A DNA stretch of 64,000 nucleotides from Cyanidiococcus yangmingshanensis (Eukaryota > Rhodophyta > Bangiophyceae > Cyanidiales > Cyanidiaceae), in contig VWRR01000006.1 in the NCBI GenBank assembly GCA_013995675.1, forward strand, positions 186,001 through 250,000, read 5' to 3'. Under the pieces are notes generated by a model. The model was not told the DNA's origin, did not search any database, and was given only the letters and a program-made list of their open reading frames with translations. Shown here in pieces: positions 10,956 through 20,356 of this stretch. The position numbers and the translations under genes were made by a program. Position 1 is the first letter of the stretch. Each line of letters opens with the position of its first letter.

Positions 10956-12111
10956 GATGTGCACGCTTTGACGCAGGAGTCCTGCATACTATGTATCGCA
11001 CTTACTTTCAGACGCTCTGATTAGATTAGAGACACGATTGAATCCATCGATATTCTACAGTCTGGCCTCTCTATTGTGCTATTTAGTCGCTAAAGATGTT
11101 TTGCACTAGCCGCATAAAGGCCTCTAAACTCTGTCACCACTTTGAGAATTGGGGCCTACGCCTCGGAACTGCGCATTGAGGAACTGCCACTTGAAATCCA
11201 CGAAGCGTCGCCCCTTGAACGAGTCCTCCATACGCAAGTTTTTGGCGACAGACGGCTTAATTTGAAGTATTCAACTCAGGTCTCTTTTGGTTCTTACGCG
11301 ATATAATAAGGAGCATAGCAAGCCTATGTTCGTGGCAAATACATTGCAGCAAATTTGTGGAAAAATCTCATGTGAAGGAGCACAGTCTCCGGCGATCTTC
11401 GACCGAAAATCGGTGGTCCAGCTGCATTACACAACTGTGATACTGTTCGCTCAAAACTGATCTCTGTGAAACAACTGAGCCATATACCAGCCTGAACGTT
11501 TCATCTAAGACACATCGCAACGAATTTCTTTTCCTTTCAAGTAAGCCGGTCGAATCCGACATGATGACACCTTTTACTCAAGAAAATAGGAAGGCCTGAA
11601 AAGTTTTTGGACCTTGCTCACGGAGGCGAATACTAGATCGCACCTTTGGCAGGGAGTCTACGAATTGTCCATGTGGACGCTTTCAAAGCACTCATTCAGT
11701 TCATTCTGAAAGATCGCTTTTTCACCCAAAGCCTCCAAACAGAGATTTCGGAGGCACAGTTTCGAAGAGCTGGAAACGCCTTTCATCCAACCAACGTGCT
11801 TAGAAACATGATGTACCCTATCTGAACAACGAAGCACGAAATTTGGTTGAATTCGCGGAAGAGCGCTATTGCTTACAATCTTTCAGTGCACGAGAAATCC
11901 GCAGCTCGAGCGCTGAAACGTGAACCGTGAGCGGCCTGAAGATCGGATCAAAATTGCTCTGATAAAAACTGTATCGCACGACGTTGTACTTCAATCTAGC
12001 CTTTCCGTGATAAAAGTCGTAACCAGCGCAGTATGTTCACCAAGACCGAAAGAAAGCTTTGAGTGTTTAAAAATCTTTTGGCATAGCAGCCGCTAGCAGG
12101 ATAGTGTCCAA
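10956..12111. other. Intergenic, no gene seen
   Basis: About 1.15 kb between APC8 and the next plus-strand gene. Only short random open stretches are present (the longest 64 codons on the minus strand, 11368-11562). I see no RNA gene, repeat or conserved protein fragment. Confidence 0.5.
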
Positions 12112-13185
12112 ATGTGGAGCTCGCCACTGCTAGCTGGACACGAACGCCTCCCCGCCAGGCTGCAAACTCCGTGCTCTACTAGAGGTGTGGCTCTCGGACC
12201 AGGAGGAACGCGACGCTCATTTCAACGAGGCCTCAGAAAGCCGTGGGTGCGGCTTCTTCCGGCGGCTCGCAAGGGACACCGACTCTTCAAAACGAGGAGC
12301 AGCTTCGAGCTACCAAACTTGCAGACTTTTCAGTTTGACGAGAGCTCAGCACTCGCGTTGAAAATTGAGCGGGCTGAGAGCCTAAAGTTTTATGAAAACG
12401 TTAATGTCCACGTTCTTTATCTCTCTCAAGTTGAAAATTCTGAGGGCTCCCCGGAGGAGTATTCACAAGGGCGAGGCAGCTTACAGAGAGGAGAAAAAAC
12501 AGGAGCTATTTTATCGGGTCGCTCGACCGACCTTGAGAGCGAAAGAGTTGGAAACAGCTCGAAAGATCGCAAGTTGTTACCACTATTTCTAGAGGACAAA
12601 CTGGAGCGGGACATCATAGTCTCTGGTATTGCGCAAATGGGTACCAAGGGAACAGATAGTCATCGTGCGAGCATAGGAAACTCATCTGCAACGCCCGTGG
12701 ACACCAAATATCGGTGGAGCCTTGCGCGTTTTTTCTGGAGAAACCGCGATGCTCTTGTTGAAGCACAACGTATACAGAAAATTGTGCGAGGTCGGAGCGA
12801 CATCCAGGATCGTGATTCGAATTTGCTGCTTTTCCTGACTCGCAGTATCATGCAGTCTACGACGACTCCAAGAGCGCACGAGCTGCTTTTGCAAATTTTC
12901 CGCGAAAAACTGAAATGCTCCGTTCTGCAAGTGGTTCTTGCCCCGGTGACTAGGGCTAACCCTGATCAGCTTCGTGCTTATGTTTGTCTTGAGGCCCAAA
13001 ACCCCCAGCGGCAGCCATGGTTTGTACGCATGCGAGCTAGCGACGGTGCCGTCATAGCATTTCGTGCAGGCTGCCCACTCTTCGTCGATAAGAATGTCTG
13101 GGAATATGCTGCAATCGACACGGATTCAATACCTCTTGGCGACTCGGTGGTATTCCCTCGAAGAAGGGACTCATTATCTCTATGA
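12112..13185 (+). CDS. Unrecognised protein with basic N-terminus, possibly organelle-targeted
   Basis: A 357-codon frame starting at ATG 12112. The first 60 residues are rich in Arg, Ser and Leu and nearly free of acidic residues, like a plastid or mitochondrial presequence. The middle is hydrophilic. The C-terminal half (about 230-350) looks globular, with LLLQIFREKLKCSVLQVVLAPV and AVIAFRAGCPLFVDKNVWEYAA. I recognise no family. The frame ends at 13185, but a +1 change near 13155 would continue into an open frame to 13291 reading EEGTHYLYETLHKHWGIFRR, which looks protein-like; the true C-terminus may therefore be there. Confidence 0.5.
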   Translation: MWSSPLLAGHERLPARLQTPCSTRGVALGPGGTRRSFQRGLRKPWVRLLPAARKGHRLFKTRSSFELPNLQTFQFDESSALALKIERAESLKFYENVNVHVLYLSQVENSEGSPEEYSQGRGSLQRGEKTGAILSGRSTDLESERVGNSSKDRKLLPLFLEDKLERDIIVSGIAQMGTKGTDSHRASIGNSSATPVDTKYRWSLARFFWRNRDALVEAQRIQKIVRGRSDIQDRDSNLLLFLTRSIMQSTTTPRAHELLLQIFREKLKCSVLQVVLAPVTRANPDQLRAYVCLEAQNPQRQPWFVRMRASDGAVIAFRAGCPLFVDKNVWEYAAIDTDSIPLGDSVVFPRRRDSLSL

Positions 13186-13445
13186 AACACTACACAAACA
13201 CTGGGGCATTTTCAGGCGAGTCTTCACACCACCGCTCCACGAATCACATGAGAAAAAAATTAAAGGTTTACATTTCAATCCGCTTTCATAAGGATTCACG
13301 AGTTTTGCTTTCTAGCGGATCACAGGGCAGAATCGGGCGCAAGGTCACTTGAACTAGAGCATAGAAGTGCACCAGGTGCCCGGGTTTTGAATGACTCTTC
13401 AACGTGAAACGAAAAAAAACAACGACAGCTATCGGCACTAAATTT

Positions 13446-13730
13446 TTAGCTCGGGTTGTTCGGCTTAGAATTCTGAAACATTCCCACAGACGCAGCTAGA
13501 ATCAGAATGGTCGCCCCCTGTGCTGCCACACGAGCGCGCATCATCCTCTGACTCCAGATCACGTTGCCCCGCTGAAAGGCCGCAATACCTCCAGCCAGAA
13601 CTGCGGCCGTGAGAATTGCCCCTGCAGGCACCCAAGGATTTTTGCTGAACTTGTTCAAGCTTGGTCCTTTGGGTGTCAGGTCCCCCAAAGGATCGTCTTC
13701 AGCACTAGCTCTCTCGAGTGGACGACTCAT
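13446..13730 (-). CDS. HIG1-domain protein (respiratory supercomplex factor type)
   Basis: A 94-residue protein with a complete HIG1 domain: NPWVPAGAILTAAVLAGG, then FQRGN and the conserved MMRARVAAQG followed by a second hydrophobic segment. HIG1/Rcf1 proteins sit in the mitochondrial inner membrane as a two-helix hairpin and modulate cytochrome oxidase and supercomplexes. The ATG at 13730 gives the usual short soluble N-terminus; the frame is open upstream to 13946, but the extra 72 codons do not look like part of the family. The frame is intact. Confidence 0.85.
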   Translation of the reverse strand: MSRPLERASAEDDPLGDLTPKGPSLNKFSKNPWVPAGAILTAAVLAGGIAAFQRGNVIWSQRMMRARVAAQGATILILAASVGMFQNSKPNNPS

Positions 13731-14117
13731 GCTTGTAGCCACAAGATACTCTGTACATGACTGCGACAGTGCGCCGATTTCTAGACCCTGGCCAGCGGTG
13801 ACCCAAACTGGGTCCCGCACGCCATCCTCGACCGCCAGCATGCTTATTGACGTTGAATTCGTTTTCAAGCTCACAATGTTATGGAGATGGCCAAGAACCT
13901 TAATCCATAATCCAGTAATCTTCCAGGGACGAAATCCAACGGGCATTTTGTCTCATATACAAAAATGTTTTTTGTGTGCTCTTCAGCTTGGAAAACTGCG
14001 AGTAGGTCTCAACAATTTCTCGAGCAAGTGAAGGACCAGGTATGGTTCAGTAGTTTCAGAAAAAGCAGTCAATACGCAAACCCTCAGTGCCAGTTTGATG
14101 TATCTGTTGTCCTTTCA

Positions 14118-14780
14118 TCAGAAGAAGTAGGGCCTTAGAGCTGAGCAGGTTCCTTTTTTAATGCCGATGATGACCGGAAATCGACGTTTTCTAGATATAC
14201 ACACTAGCAACTTTCTCATGCGGGCTTGTGCTCCGCAGGGGAAAAGGCCTACCTTTGAAAGACGAAAATTTTGCTCAAGTTTACTTACGCGAATGCCGTC
14301 AAGGTTGGCGACGTCGAAAAGTGCCTCGTCCATTTCCATCGATACGGTCAAGGCCATTCTCAACGAATTAAAAGCCGGAAAACTGAGTGCGTATCGGCGA
14401 AATTTTAACCGGAAGATCATCAACAAAACCCTAAACAGACATCTACGTGAGGGCTCCGGTTCATTTCCTCTGTGGTGATCGCTATCTATGAGTGGCTCGC
14501 GCTTTAGAGGGTCTGCAAAGTTTAAAAGTATTCGAATTCGAACTCTCTGAATCCCATGTAAAGCGTTTAATCGCGCTTCCTTGCAAAGCCCATACATCAC
14601 AAGTTCTTGTTTTAAGCCCGAACATCCTACTGAGTGTTTCCAAAGTTTGCTATTTTTTCGTGTTAAAACATGACCAAGCTTCAGAGGTTTGTATCCCGAA
14701 AAAGCTGTTCTATCCACGAAAGCAAATTGATATTTCAATTCTCTTCTTACGAAGGATAGGAAGGGCTCTTTACACCCCAT
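14118..14780 (-). CDS. Doubtful open frame, 220 codons
   Basis: An uninterrupted frame that slightly overlaps the 3' end of the EEP nuclease gene on the same strand. The translation is rich in Arg, Leu, Phe and Cys with no recognisable domain, and two long frames lie opposite it. It may be non-coding. Recorded only because of its length. Confidence 0.2.
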   Translation of the reverse strand: MGCKEPFLSFVRRELKYQFAFVDRTAFSGYKPLKLGHVLTRKNSKLWKHSVGCSGLKQELVMYGLCKEARLNALHGIQRVRIRILLNFADPLKREPLIDSDHHRGNEPEPSRRCLFRVLLMIFRLKFRRYALSFPAFNSLRMALTVSMEMDEALFDVANLDGIRVSKLEQNFRLSKVGLFPCGAQARMRKLLVCISRKRRFPVIIGIKKGTCSALRPYFF

Positions 14781-15837
14781 TTTTGAAACATAGGTCTGCT
14801 ACAACTGGAATGTGATCTGAGGGGAAATCCTCATTCGGCAAAAAGAAATCGTCAGCAAGGCCCTCCGGGGACCAAAGAGCACGTTCGATGTCCACTTGGG
14901 AAGTCGGGACGAGAATATAATCAATTGTCGCGGTAAACTGTGGCCTGCGGTTCGTCCAGCAAATATCGACGCCGTCTGGATTCACGGCAGCATACGCTGA
15001 ACAGAATGAGAAGTTCTCAGGGAGCTCTATGAGCGTGCCTTCTGGAACTAGGGCTTCTCGATGCAATGGCGGATCTGTGCTTGTGGGCGGACCTTGTGGT
15101 CCCTCCCTTCTAGTTTCCGAACAAACTAGGTCACCTGAAACATCTTGAGTCACGCGCTCCATGGGTCGTGGCATATACACTGAGCCTTCGAACAGTAGCC
15201 TCATTGCATGAGATTCTGGTGTTGAGTTAAGGTCTCCAGCAAGGACAATGAATGGGGTGCCGAAGCCCCGTGCAACCTCTAGAGCGCGACCAACAAAATC
15301 CGCCGCTTGCAGAACTTTTACGTCGGGATCAAGTGGATCCCAGAGCATGTGCGTCGTTCCCAAGACAAAACAAACTCCAGAGTAATTATCTCGAAGTACA
15401 ACAGCCATGCCTATGTTGTTGCGTCGAAGTCGGCGTTGATTGCCGTACTTGCTAGTCAAGGTATCGTAGCACCAGTCAGCACAACTCAGAACTTCAAACC
15501 GTGAGCCCCGAAACGCGATGCAGCAACCATCTGCTTTCCTTCCGGGTCTCTTTCTAAACACACTAACGTAGCCTTCTCTAGAGAGAAAATTCTCCAGAGC
15601 TGACTCATAAAAGTCAACCTCTTGCAAACATAATAAATCAGCCTCAAGAGAACCGATCTCGTTCAAGAGCTTCGGAATTCGTTGGCGGGAGCGGAGCGAT
15701 CCACGGGGGCAGTATGGAAACAGTTCGGAGCGAATATAAGTTTGAGCAAGAACGTTATAGCTCGCTACCCGAAAAGCGCCTGCTGCGGTTTTTGCTGAGG
15801 ATCGCGCAGGGATCCACGAACGCCGTAACAGTGTCAT
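14770..15837 (-). CDS. Endonuclease/exonuclease/phosphatase family protein, CCR4-like (Nocturnin/Angel type)
   Basis: A 355-residue EEP-fold enzyme. Motifs in order: SYNVLAQTYI (Asn about 28), LLCLQEVD (catalytic Glu about 73), GTTHMLWDPLDPDVKVLQA, LAGDLNSTPES, TIDYILV and PSDHIPV at the C-terminus. The H-L-x-W-x-P-x3-D-V-K pattern is that of CCR4-type deadenylases and their Nocturnin/Angel relatives, which remove poly(A) or 2'-phosphates. There is no leucine-rich repeat N-terminus, so it is not canonical CCR4. A basic N-terminus could be an organelle presequence. The frame is intact and starts with ATG. Only 73 bp separate it from the divergent gene at 15911, suggesting a shared promoter. 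Confidence 0.85.
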   Translation of the reverse strand: MTLLRRSWIPARSSAKTAAGAFRVASYNVLAQTYIRSELFPYCPRGSLRSRQRIPKLLNEIGSLEADLLCLQEVDFYESALENFLSREGYVSVFRKRPGRKADGCCIAFRGSRFEVLSCADWCYDTLTSKYGNQRRLRRNNIGMAVVLRDNYSGVCFVLGTTHMLWDPLDPDVKVLQAADFVGRALEVARGFGTPFIVLAGDLNSTPESHAMRLLFEGSVYMPRPMERVTQDVSGDLVCSETRREGPQGPPTSTDPPLHREALVPEGTLIELPENFSFCSAYAAVNPDGVDICWTNRRPQFTATIDYILVPTSQVDIERALWSPEGLADDFFLPNEDFPSDHIPVVADLCFKNGV

Positions 15838-15910
15838 GCTCAGCAGCCGGAACGATTCTCTTTACAATGCACATAGCGCGGAGGCGATTCAGAAATCGTG
15901 ACGACTACAA
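15838..15910. promoter_or_regulatory. Short divergent promoter region
   Basis: Only 73 bp lie between the start codons of the EEP nuclease (minus) and the UAS-like gene (plus). Both must be transcribed from this interval or from within each other's 5' ends. No specific element is recognised; the call rests on the gene arrangement. Confidence 0.4.
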
Positions 15911-16723
15911 ATGCGTCCTCCGAATTCGATTATGTGGCCACAGCAGAAGGATAAAGACTCTGCGGTCTCAAACAATAGTTTCGAAACAAGCGTAGCTGCT
16001 TTACTTCGGGCTGAGGCAGCTCAGACGGGCATCAGCTCCTCGAATGGAGGCACAGGCGCGGGAGGGAGGTTCACAACCGTGGAAGAACTCACAGAGGTCC
16101 TGTGCTCGGGTGGAACCTTGTGTGGTCGTGAGCTCTACCGCTTCTTAGACCAATATTCCGTAGATTCGGAACCGGAACGAGCTCCGCTTTCGAGTCGTAT
16201 ACACGAGTCTAGTTTCACCTTTGCCTCACTTGACCTTGCAAGTGCGCTGGCTGCAAGCGAGAAGCTCTCGAGGCCTCTGGCTGCGGTAATACTTTGTTTG
16301 GATGAACACGACGGGCACCTGCAACAGAGCTCTGCTCTATGGAGGGAGCTTTCCTCTCCAGGAAGGCTACTGGAGCTTCTCCAGAGGCGTATGTCGGTTT
16401 GGGTAATAGGAATCCGAACGGCGTATCTGTGTGGCCGCTTACATGAACTGATCGCGGTCCACTCGCTACCTGTGATACTCATTTTCGCGCATAAGGAGCA
16501 AAGGGCGTCCCTTTTAGAAACTTTGGCATGCCCTGGAGGAACAACGGAATTCATTATCCAGAGGATTGAGGAAATTTGTGACCTTTATGGGCCATTGCTG
16601 CAAATTGAAACTCCTGGTGGTGTCTTTGGAGGCCTGCACGCTAGCGACGAATGCTCGGAAGCTGATTCGGAGGATGGGGCGTCTCAAGTCGACATGAATT
16701 TTAGTCAGAATCGCCGAGAATAG
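15911..16723 (+). CDS. Possible UAS/thioredoxin-like domain protein
   Basis: A 270-residue protein starting at ATG 15911. Residues about 105-230 resemble the thioredoxin-like UAS domain of FAF1/UBXD8-type proteins: a beta strand (LAAVILCLDEHD), a helix with LWRELSSPGRLLELL, a strand MSVWVIGIRT, then LPVILIFAHK and a long helix. A catalytic CxxC is absent, as in UAS domains. No UBX domain follows. The C-terminus is acidic. Family assignment is tentative and rests on the pattern of strands and helices. Confidence 0.45.
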   Translation: MRPPNSIMWPQQKDKDSAVSNNSFETSVAALLRAEAAQTGISSSNGGTGAGGRFTTVEELTEVLCSGGTLCGRELYRFLDQYSVDSEPERAPLSSRIHESSFTFASLDLASALAASEKLSRPLAAVILCLDEHDGHLQQSSALWRELSSPGRLLELLQRRMSVWVIGIRTAYLCGRLHELIAVHSLPVILIFAHKEQRASLLETLACPGGTTEFIIQRIEEICDLYGPLLQIETPGGVFGGLHASDECSEADSEDGASQVDMNFSQNRRE

Positions 16724-16956
16724 GGTCATATGCAAAATGTTCCAAATGCACTTTCTTACTGCCAAATTTGGATTGCAAAGAAAAATCGCAGGAAATGCGG
16801 AGATCACTTCATGGGCCTAGGAATTATGTCCCACATTAGCGACGAGCTGTCGCCAGCCGGTGGGCACTTGCTGGTTTATCACTGAATGGACACGAGTCAT
16901 CTCACACGTAACCCGGTATCCGCTGCTAGGAACCATTTCGCATGCGTTAATTCACC

Positions 16957-18517
16957 TCATGGAATCGAATATCTCCTATGTCGGGGCATCGGAGACATAC
17001 CCGGTGGAGACTCTGACCCTTCCTCATGAATTTGTTTTTTCTCTTCCTCCTGTCTAAATTGTGTCATATCGGCTGTTCGGACAACAATATCCAAGGTTTT
17101 CCCATCAATACCCCGTAAGACCCTCAATTTCAGCTCCTGACCAACCCGGGAGCTATCTACGAATTTTTGGATATCTCGCGCGTTCGCTGTTGCATTTCCG
17201 TTCACTGAAAGAATTACGTCAAAGCGGCGTAAACCCGACTCCGCAGCTGGTGTCTTAGGCAAAACCTTCAGAACAAGGACACCCGAAACCTCTGGAATAA
17301 GCGTGAGCGCATTAGGGTCTTGGTTATTCTGCTTTGCTAGCTCTGGTGTCAGCGTCACCATCTGGATACCAATAAAAGGATGCTGCACCTTCTCCCCCTT
17401 GGCAAGCGTTTGCATAACGGATTTTGCGGTGTCAATCGGTATCGCAAACCCAATGCCTTCGGCATTCGGCCGGATCGCCGTGCTAATACCAACAACTTCG
17501 CCGAACTCGTTCACCAAGGGCCCACCGCTGTTTCCAGGATTGATCGCGGCATCCGTCTGAATAAAATTGATTTTCTTATCTGGAATACCAACTTCCGCAC
17601 TCGATCGATTCAGGCTGCTGACAATGCCCAGTGTAACGGTATTATCCAATCCGACGGGGTTCCCTAGTGCTATCACCCAGTCACCGACTTGAAGCTCCCC
17701 AGATGAGCCCAGAGGAGCGACTGGGACTTTTTCTTCATTGGTCTCTATCCGAATGACCGCTAGATCGAGTAGTTCATCCGTACCCACAACCATTGCCCGG
17801 GTATGAACGACCATCAATGAGGGTTACCGTCACTTTTGACGCCTTCGACACTACATGCGCATTCGTGAGAAGAAGCCCGTCAGAAGAGATAAAAAAACCA
17901 GAGCCCTGGCCACGTTCTGTCCGCTCCTTAGGCAGCTGGCGCTGAAAGTCATCGCCGAAAAAATAACGGAACAGGGGATCTTCAAGAACGGGATCAGCAG
18001 GTAGTTGCACGACCCGCTCAGTATCAATACGCACAACAGCGGGCCCTGCAGATTTAACCGCCTTTGCCACGAACGAGGTGCTCGTTCGACGGACTTGAGA
18101 TGGGTTCTCGCCGTCTGTAGTACTCGACGTTACTCCCGAAGGCACTTGTTCCTTTGGTGGTTGTCTTTGTTCTTTCGCAGGTCTGCCGAAAAGCCGGACC
18201 TGGACCGTGTCTTTGCAATTATCCATAGATCCTTGAGCCTTATCTATTCGCTTCAGTTCGGGAAGCTGAGAAGATCTGTTGTACACAAGCGCTGATGTGG
18301 AAGCGTTCTGGTCAAAAGGCACCAGTGAGAGTACCGGAAAAGAACCCTTTCGCCGCTGCGGTCGCTGCCTGCTGCTCCGCCTTAGAGTAGCTCTGCAACT
18401 GTAGGGAAGCTCGATCGCCCCAGGGCTAAACAGAATACCAGAAAAAAATTTGCACGACATTGTCTTCCTCAGCCGTCGCGAGAACCAGTCTCCAAACGAG
18501 AGATAGCGCATCCGCAT
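16957..18517 (-). CDS. Deg/HtrA serine protease, cyanobacterial HhoA type with one PDZ domain (one frame change)
   Basis: A trypsin-like protease of about 519 residues, probably in the plastid. The N-terminal ~140 residues are basic and low-complexity like a targeting sequence. Catalytic triad seen: His about 221 (LLTNAHVV), Asp about 251 (LLDLAVI), Ser about 330 (NPGNSGGP). A single PDZ domain follows ([24 protein letters not shown]). The linker [18 protein letters not shown] is typical of cyanobacterial Hho proteases rather than mitochondrial HtrA2. The frame changes +1 at about 17791-17794, between DGRSYPG and VVGTDELLD, with no gap against the family. Start chosen at ATG 18517. Divergent from TAP46 with about 100 bp between. 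Confidence 0.88.
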
Positions 18518-18615
18518 GCAGTCGTCGTCGCCATAGAATTGAGTCAATCGTCTTCGTAGATCGCAATTTTAAAGCATGGTGTTGCTTCAAGAACTTCACG
18601 AAGACGTTGTTCACC

Positions 18616-19761
18616 ATGGGGCCAAGTGACGTATCCCTGGATGTTCGGGCAGCAGTTTCTCTTTCGTTGAAGCAGTTACTAACGGAGATGTCTTGCACAG
18701 AAGCAGATAGACCGGAGCTTTTGTCGGCACTGAAAGTACTGCGCCTAGCTTGTTCGAGGACGGAAGCCACGTGCAAGAATTTTGCTCTTGATGATTTCGA
18801 GACCTGGCGCCTTCAGAGCGGTATATTGTTTCCTTTTTATATTGCGGTCGTCAGTGATAGTCTTTTGCACGTGAGAGGGCTCGAAAGAAATCGCGAGTTA
18901 CTGTTTTTCGCGGATCGAAAAAAAGCCTGCCTCGATGTTCGAAATTTGTACCTTACGTTCCTCACGCAGCTCCAAGTGCGTCTAAGAGAGGGTCCTCTAG
19001 GAGCCAAGAGCGAAGAGCTTCTCCTCATTCGTGAAGAAAGCCTAGAAAGGCTTTTGTCCAAGTGCGCTGGGAACTTGCGTTCGGTGAAAATCAGTTTTAC
19101 CAGAAAAATGCAGAAGCTACGCGAGTTTATTGAAAACTCCAGCCGGGAGCAGTTCCGCACTCAAAACTTGAATATAGACCTTGAGTGGTATCCGCTCGCA
19201 CTTCCTTTATTACCTAGTGACGTGAAAGAAGAAACTGAGGAGGAACAAAGGGAGCTCGTGCTGGAAATCATCATGTTAGCTGCACAATGGGCTCAAATTC
19301 GCATTCATGAGTTTAATCGTGAGATAGCAGCACTCGACGCTCTCGCACGACGGGCAGAATCCGTTGGCGACACCTCAAGGTGCGGGGACGAGCACATTCC
19401 GAACCAAAAGTCATGCGGGCATCGCGAACCAAGCATAATGTATATCGACAGTCACTGTTCAAGGATGCGATATTTCAGCAACGCTGCGGAACTCCGAGGG
19501 TATCTCCAACATGAACCCATTGCTGCGCAAAGCAAAGACAGGAAAGTCCCGTTCGGTGACTGCTGTCTAGCACATATACATCGGGACGAACTGGAAGAGC
19601 AACCGATCCCTAAGAGGAAACCTTCTGAAACGGATTTTAACGATACACATGGCGCATGCGACATAAGACTTGAAGATCAAATCGCACTGGAGAAACGCAG
19701 ATGGGATTCTTTCTGCGACGAGCACCGACGCGGTGAGGGAAATCGTTACAGAAAAGGGTGA
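18616..19761 (+). CDS. TAP42/TAP46-type PP2A phosphatase-associated protein
   Basis: A 381-residue protein with the C-terminal signature of TAP42/IGBP1/TAP46: RRWDSFCDEHRRGEGNRYRKG-like residues at the extreme end, corresponding to the family's DWDDxxDxxxRGxGN. The N-terminal two-thirds is largely helical, as expected for the 14-3-3-like fold that binds PP2A-type catalytic subunits and links them to TOR signalling. The ATG at 18616 fits the family start; the frame is open back to 18460 without ATG. The frame is intact. Confidence 0.8.
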   Translation: MGPSDVSLDVRAAVSLSLKQLLTEMSCTEADRPELLSALKVLRLACSRTEATCKNFALDDFETWRLQSGILFPFYIAVVSDSLLHVRGLERNRELLFFADRKKACLDVRNLYLTFLTQLQVRLREGPLGAKSEELLLIREESLERLLSKCAGNLRSVKISFTRKMQKLREFIENSSREQFRTQNLNIDLEWYPLALPLLPSDVKEETEEEQRELVLEIIMLAAQWAQIRIHEFNREIAALDALARRAESVGDTSRCGDEHIPNQKSCGHREPSIMYIDSHCSRMRYFSNAAELRGYLQHEPIAAQSKDRKVPFGDCCLAHIHRDELEEQPIPKRKPSETDFNDTHGACDIRLEDQIALEKRRWDSFCDEHRRGEGNRYRKG

Positions 19762-19766
19762 AAAGC

Positions 19767-20010
19767 ATTGGGCGTTTGTTCAAAATCACTAGAACTTTCT
19801 GTACATAGTACGGTTTGGAGACAGCTTTCATCATGGCTCCAAACTTCTTCGACGGATTGCCTCTTGTGAATAAAGTGCGTGTGAATCCAGGTTCAAAGCC
19901 AGTTCCCCAGAAGGCTAGATCATCGGGCGTATGCAATACACAAGCATTGCTATTCTTTCGTTCAGGAATATCGAACCCTATGAGCGGAACAAAAAACTGC
20001 TGCCTCGGCT
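19767..20010 (-). CDS. Candidate small gene or exon, unknown product
   Basis: Downstream of a TAG at 20011-20013 the minus strand reads a strikingly protein-like sequence: FFVPLIGFDIPERKN, then DDLAFWGTGFEPGFTR, then RGNPSKKFGAMMKAVSKPYY. It has no start codon of its own, so it must be an exon or the continuation of another frame. A possible upstream piece begins at an ATG near 20122 (MFGTNFSEICNIFARL) and could join in frame if 29 bases with GTATG...TAG ends were removed, but that is speculative. I do not recognise the family. Confidence 0.35.
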
Positions 20011-20232
20011 AGATTTTCTCAAGTTCTCAATTCATACATCAAAGAGGTATAAACAGAATCCTTGCGTTGATTTCAGCCGCGCAAAAATGTTGCAAATCTC
20101 ACTGAAATTCGTCCCAAACATTTATAGGATCGTTTGATCAAAGCTAGATTTAGAAAAAAGTTCTCTCCAAGAATTCATCCGGCAAAATGCTCCGTCTTCA
20201 TATAGAAGACAGATGCGGTTAAAGCAGCATTT

Positions 20233-20356
20233 TCTTTGCAATCTCCTCATCCCAAAGGTTGCAAGCATAAACTTGTTTACGAGCTCGCGTGATTGGAAAA
20301 TCGAAAACGGTCACACAATTTTTTGCGCGATCAAGGTTCGAATCCCGCGCAAAGAT
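20233..20356 (+). tRNA. tRNA-like element, probably interrupted (identity undetermined)
   Basis: A perfect B-box/T-loop GGTTCGAATCC lies at 20335-20345. The following CCCGC (20344-20348) and GCAAAGA (20349-20355) would be the 3' T-stem and acceptor strands, and TCTTTGC at 20233-20239 pairs perfectly over seven bases with the latter. The 5' T-stem fits only if about seven bases are removed between GCG (20325-20327) and GG (20335-20336). The 124-nt span exceeds a plain tRNA. Cyanidioschyzon is known for tRNAs with ectopic introns, including in the T arm. I could not fold convincing D and anticodon arms by hand. Confidence 0.3.

Noticed and set aside
12006-12026. AAAGTCGTAACCAG resembling the end of small-subunit rRNA
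   Set aside because: Only about twelve matching bases; the flanks do not resemble rRNA.
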